From: Rummeliibacillus pycnus_B
GTDB taxonomy: Bacteria > Bacillota > Bacilli > Bacillales_A > Planococcaceae
DNA: 64,000 bases
Assembly: GCF_050459865.1 (NCBI RefSeq)
Contig: NZ_JBCMNM010000039.1
Coordinates: 53,402 to 117,401, forward strand
Direction of reading: 5' to 3'
Position numbers and translations under genes: made by a program. Position 1 is the first letter of the stretch, and each line of letters begins with the position of its first letter. Below the pieces are notes generated by a model, which was given only the letters and a program-made list of their open reading frames with translations, was not told where the DNA came from and made no database searches. This document shows, one piece after another, positions 62,604 through 64,000 of the stretch.

Positions 62604-63689
62604 TTATTTTATTTGAATTTGGTATACCTGATTATTTTTATGTTCTTCATAATATTGAATCATAGTTGGAATAGTTTGGATAAAATCTGCACACTCAATC
62701 CCTGAGTCCTTTAACAGAGTAGTTGCAACAGTTGTATCAAAACTTGCATTCCAAGATAAATAATCAAGCGCTTCATATTCCACACCAAGCTTTTTACGAA
62801 TAGCATGAATGCCTAATGATGCTTGAGCAATATTTAGTGGAATATGACCTTTTGGTGTTTTACCCGTTATTTCTTTTACAAAAGCACGATATACTTCCTG
62901 TACTGGATGTGGATTTGGATCTGTTAAATGAACTGTGGCACCAATTGCTCCCTCAAGTTCACTTAAGTACATAGAAGCCTTAAAAATATAATCGACAGGA
63001 ACTACATTAATTTTGGTAGTTGAATACCCTATATACGGAATAATTGGAAGCCTTCTCAACCGATTAATCATATTCAGTAAAAAATATGGACCATCAAATT
63101 TAATCGTCTCTCCAGTCGTAGAGTCTCCTCGAACGATACCAGGACGAATAATGGTAACTGGTATATGATCTTTCATCTTTTCAACTAATAATTCAGCTTC
63201 AAACTTCGTTTCTTCATAAAAGTTTTTAAAGCCTTCTGGAGGAACAAGTTCTGTTTCCAGTAAATTTCCTATGCGTGTTCCTGCTACATATGCCGTACTA
63301 AAATACATATAGCGTTTCAAGAGCGGCAACTCTTTTACAAATAGGTTCATCATTTCTGTACCATGCACATTAACTTTCCAAGCAATAGGTCTAGGAACGG
63401 CTAAATCATAGATTGCAGCTAAATGCCAAACGACTTCCACCTGATCTTGTAGCATGATAATGGTTTCATCATTTAAATCTAATTGTGGTAAAGTAATATC
63501 CCCTTCAATTAATACAATCTCCTTATCTGGAAATTGCGATAGAATGGCTTTTTTCTCTTTTTCTGCTTTTTCTAATTGAGTAGCTAATACAATAGTATAA
63601 ACACGGTCATAATTATATTTTTCAAATGCCTCACGAATTATTCTACTAGCAATAAACCCTGGAAATCCTGTAAAAAAAGCTGTTGTCAT
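62604..63689 (-). CDS. NAD-binding SDR/reductase-like protein
   Basis: 361 residues of the extended SDR type related to the male-sterility/thioester-reductase (NAD_binding_4) group. The nucleotide motif is FTGFPGFIASRI (about 5-16). VVWHLAAIYDL is near 87. The catalytic Tyr and Lys are in YEETKFEAE (about 158-166), with RPGIVRGDSTTGE following. Substrate unknown; a fatty-acyl or sugar-nucleotide derivative is possible. GAAGG precedes the ATG. Single gene. Confidence 0.8.
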   Translation of the reverse strand: MTTAFFTGFPGFIASRIIREAFEKYNYDRVYTIVLATQLEKAEKEKKAILSQFPDKEIVLIEGDITLPQLDLNDETIIMLQDQVEVVWHLAAIYDLAVPRPIAWKVNVHGTEMMNLFVKELPLLKRYMYFSTAYVAGTRIGNLLETELVPPEGFKNFYEETKFEAELLVEKMKDHIPVTIIRPGIVRGDSTTGETIKFDGPYFLLNMINRLRRLPIIPYIGYSTTKINVVPVDYIFKASMYLSELEGAIGATVHLTDPNPHPVQEVYRAFVKEITGKTPKGHIPLNIAQASLGIHAIRKKLGVEYEALDYLSWNASFDTTVATTLLKDSGIECADFIQTIPTMIQYYEEHKNNQVYQIQIK

Positions 63690-63968
63690 TCATTTACCTT
63701 CTTTCTATCTATTGAAATAAGAATGGCGACTTTTACATCCATTTATCATAATTTTATCAATATATCTGCATTGTTATATGGATTTAACTTAATCTTTACA
63801 AATACTCAACATTCCATTAGCTTGTCTATCATTGTATGATAGCCAGTTTAAAAAACCTTAATCTATAAAAATTCTTTTCTTCTTATAATAATTAATATTC
63901 TGAATTTTTACAAATATTTTTTATTTTTTTGTTAAATAAGTTAATTTTATATATAGTATTTACTTAGT

Positions 63969-64000
63969 ATACCGCTCCATATGGCGCTTTCCGCGGGCGA
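63969..64000. repeat. Start of another GC-rich repeat copy at the window edge
   Basis: ATGGCGCTTTCCGCGGGCGA matches the head of the 43.7-44.0 kb repeats (GGCGCTTTCCACGGGC, GCTCTTTCCGCGGGC). The interval 63690-63968 is AT-rich and shows nothing else. Confidence 0.7.

Overview
The window is chromosomal DNA from a low-GC, Gram-positive, endospore-forming member of the Bacillales. A Planococcaceae-type genus (Lysinibacillus/Solibacillus/Rummeliibacillus-like) fits best. The evidence is strong AGGAGG ribosome sites, U-tailed terminators, and many orthologues of Bacillus subtilis genes that sit around pdh, rnjA, ktrC, ykuU/V, dapH/ykuR, ccpC, darB, cheV, ykyB, ykwC, ykvS, mhqR and ktrD. A spo0E-like gene and a sporulation-type kinase are also present. 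No rRNA, tRNA, CRISPR array, prophage or transposase gene was seen. The genus is inferred, not proven.

Layout: 1-4.7 kb holds recJ (5' end missing), apt, rel and dtd. 4.7-5.3 kb is a gene-free, GC-rich repeat cluster. 5.3-10.2 kb is the pdhABCD operon (minus strand). Next come def, ykrA, a free-standing 23-codon microgene, rpoY-rnjA, ktrC, ykuV and ykuU (to 16.3 kb). A second repeat block is followed by the glyoxylate-shunt genes aceA-aceB, with a tiny zinc-ribbon gene downstream and a divergent LytTR regulator. 21.4-26 kb is a polyamine-uptake operon (XRE-cupin regulator plus potABCD), followed by an MFS drug/polyamine exporter. 27.5-39.4 kb is one tightly packed 8-gene operon: large ectodomain protein, ABC ATPase, ABC permease, coiled-coil Gly/Ser-rich membrane protein, MoxR ATPase, DUF58, and two vWA membrane proteins. 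After this come the acetylated-DAP lysine genes, ccpC, darB, a third repeat cluster (43.6-44.4 kb), a PAS-GGDEF-EAL protein, ppx-ppk, ykyB, cheV, a UMF1-type transporter, ykwC, several small genes, mhqR, a PAS histidine kinase, a radical SAM protein, ktrD, a terC-family gene under a yybP-ykoY manganese riboswitch, and an SDR reductase.

Several genes link functionally. Rel makes and degrades (p)ppGpp. DarB is a c-di-AMP sensor known in B. subtilis to contact Rel. KtrC and KtrD form a low-affinity potassium channel whose regulator binds c-di-AMP. Pdh, the glyoxylate shunt and CcpC concern acetyl-CoA and TCA flow. Ppx/Ppk handle polyphosphate.

The least explained items are: the 23-aa cationic amphipathic microgene with its own near-ideal promoter and terminator; the 8-gene MoxR/vWA/ABC operon; the modular GC-rich repeat family with nested inverted repeats; the LytTR regulator facing aceA; the array of AGTAAAC sites ahead of the pot operon; and a zinc-ribbon microgene whose best start lies in the wrong frame.
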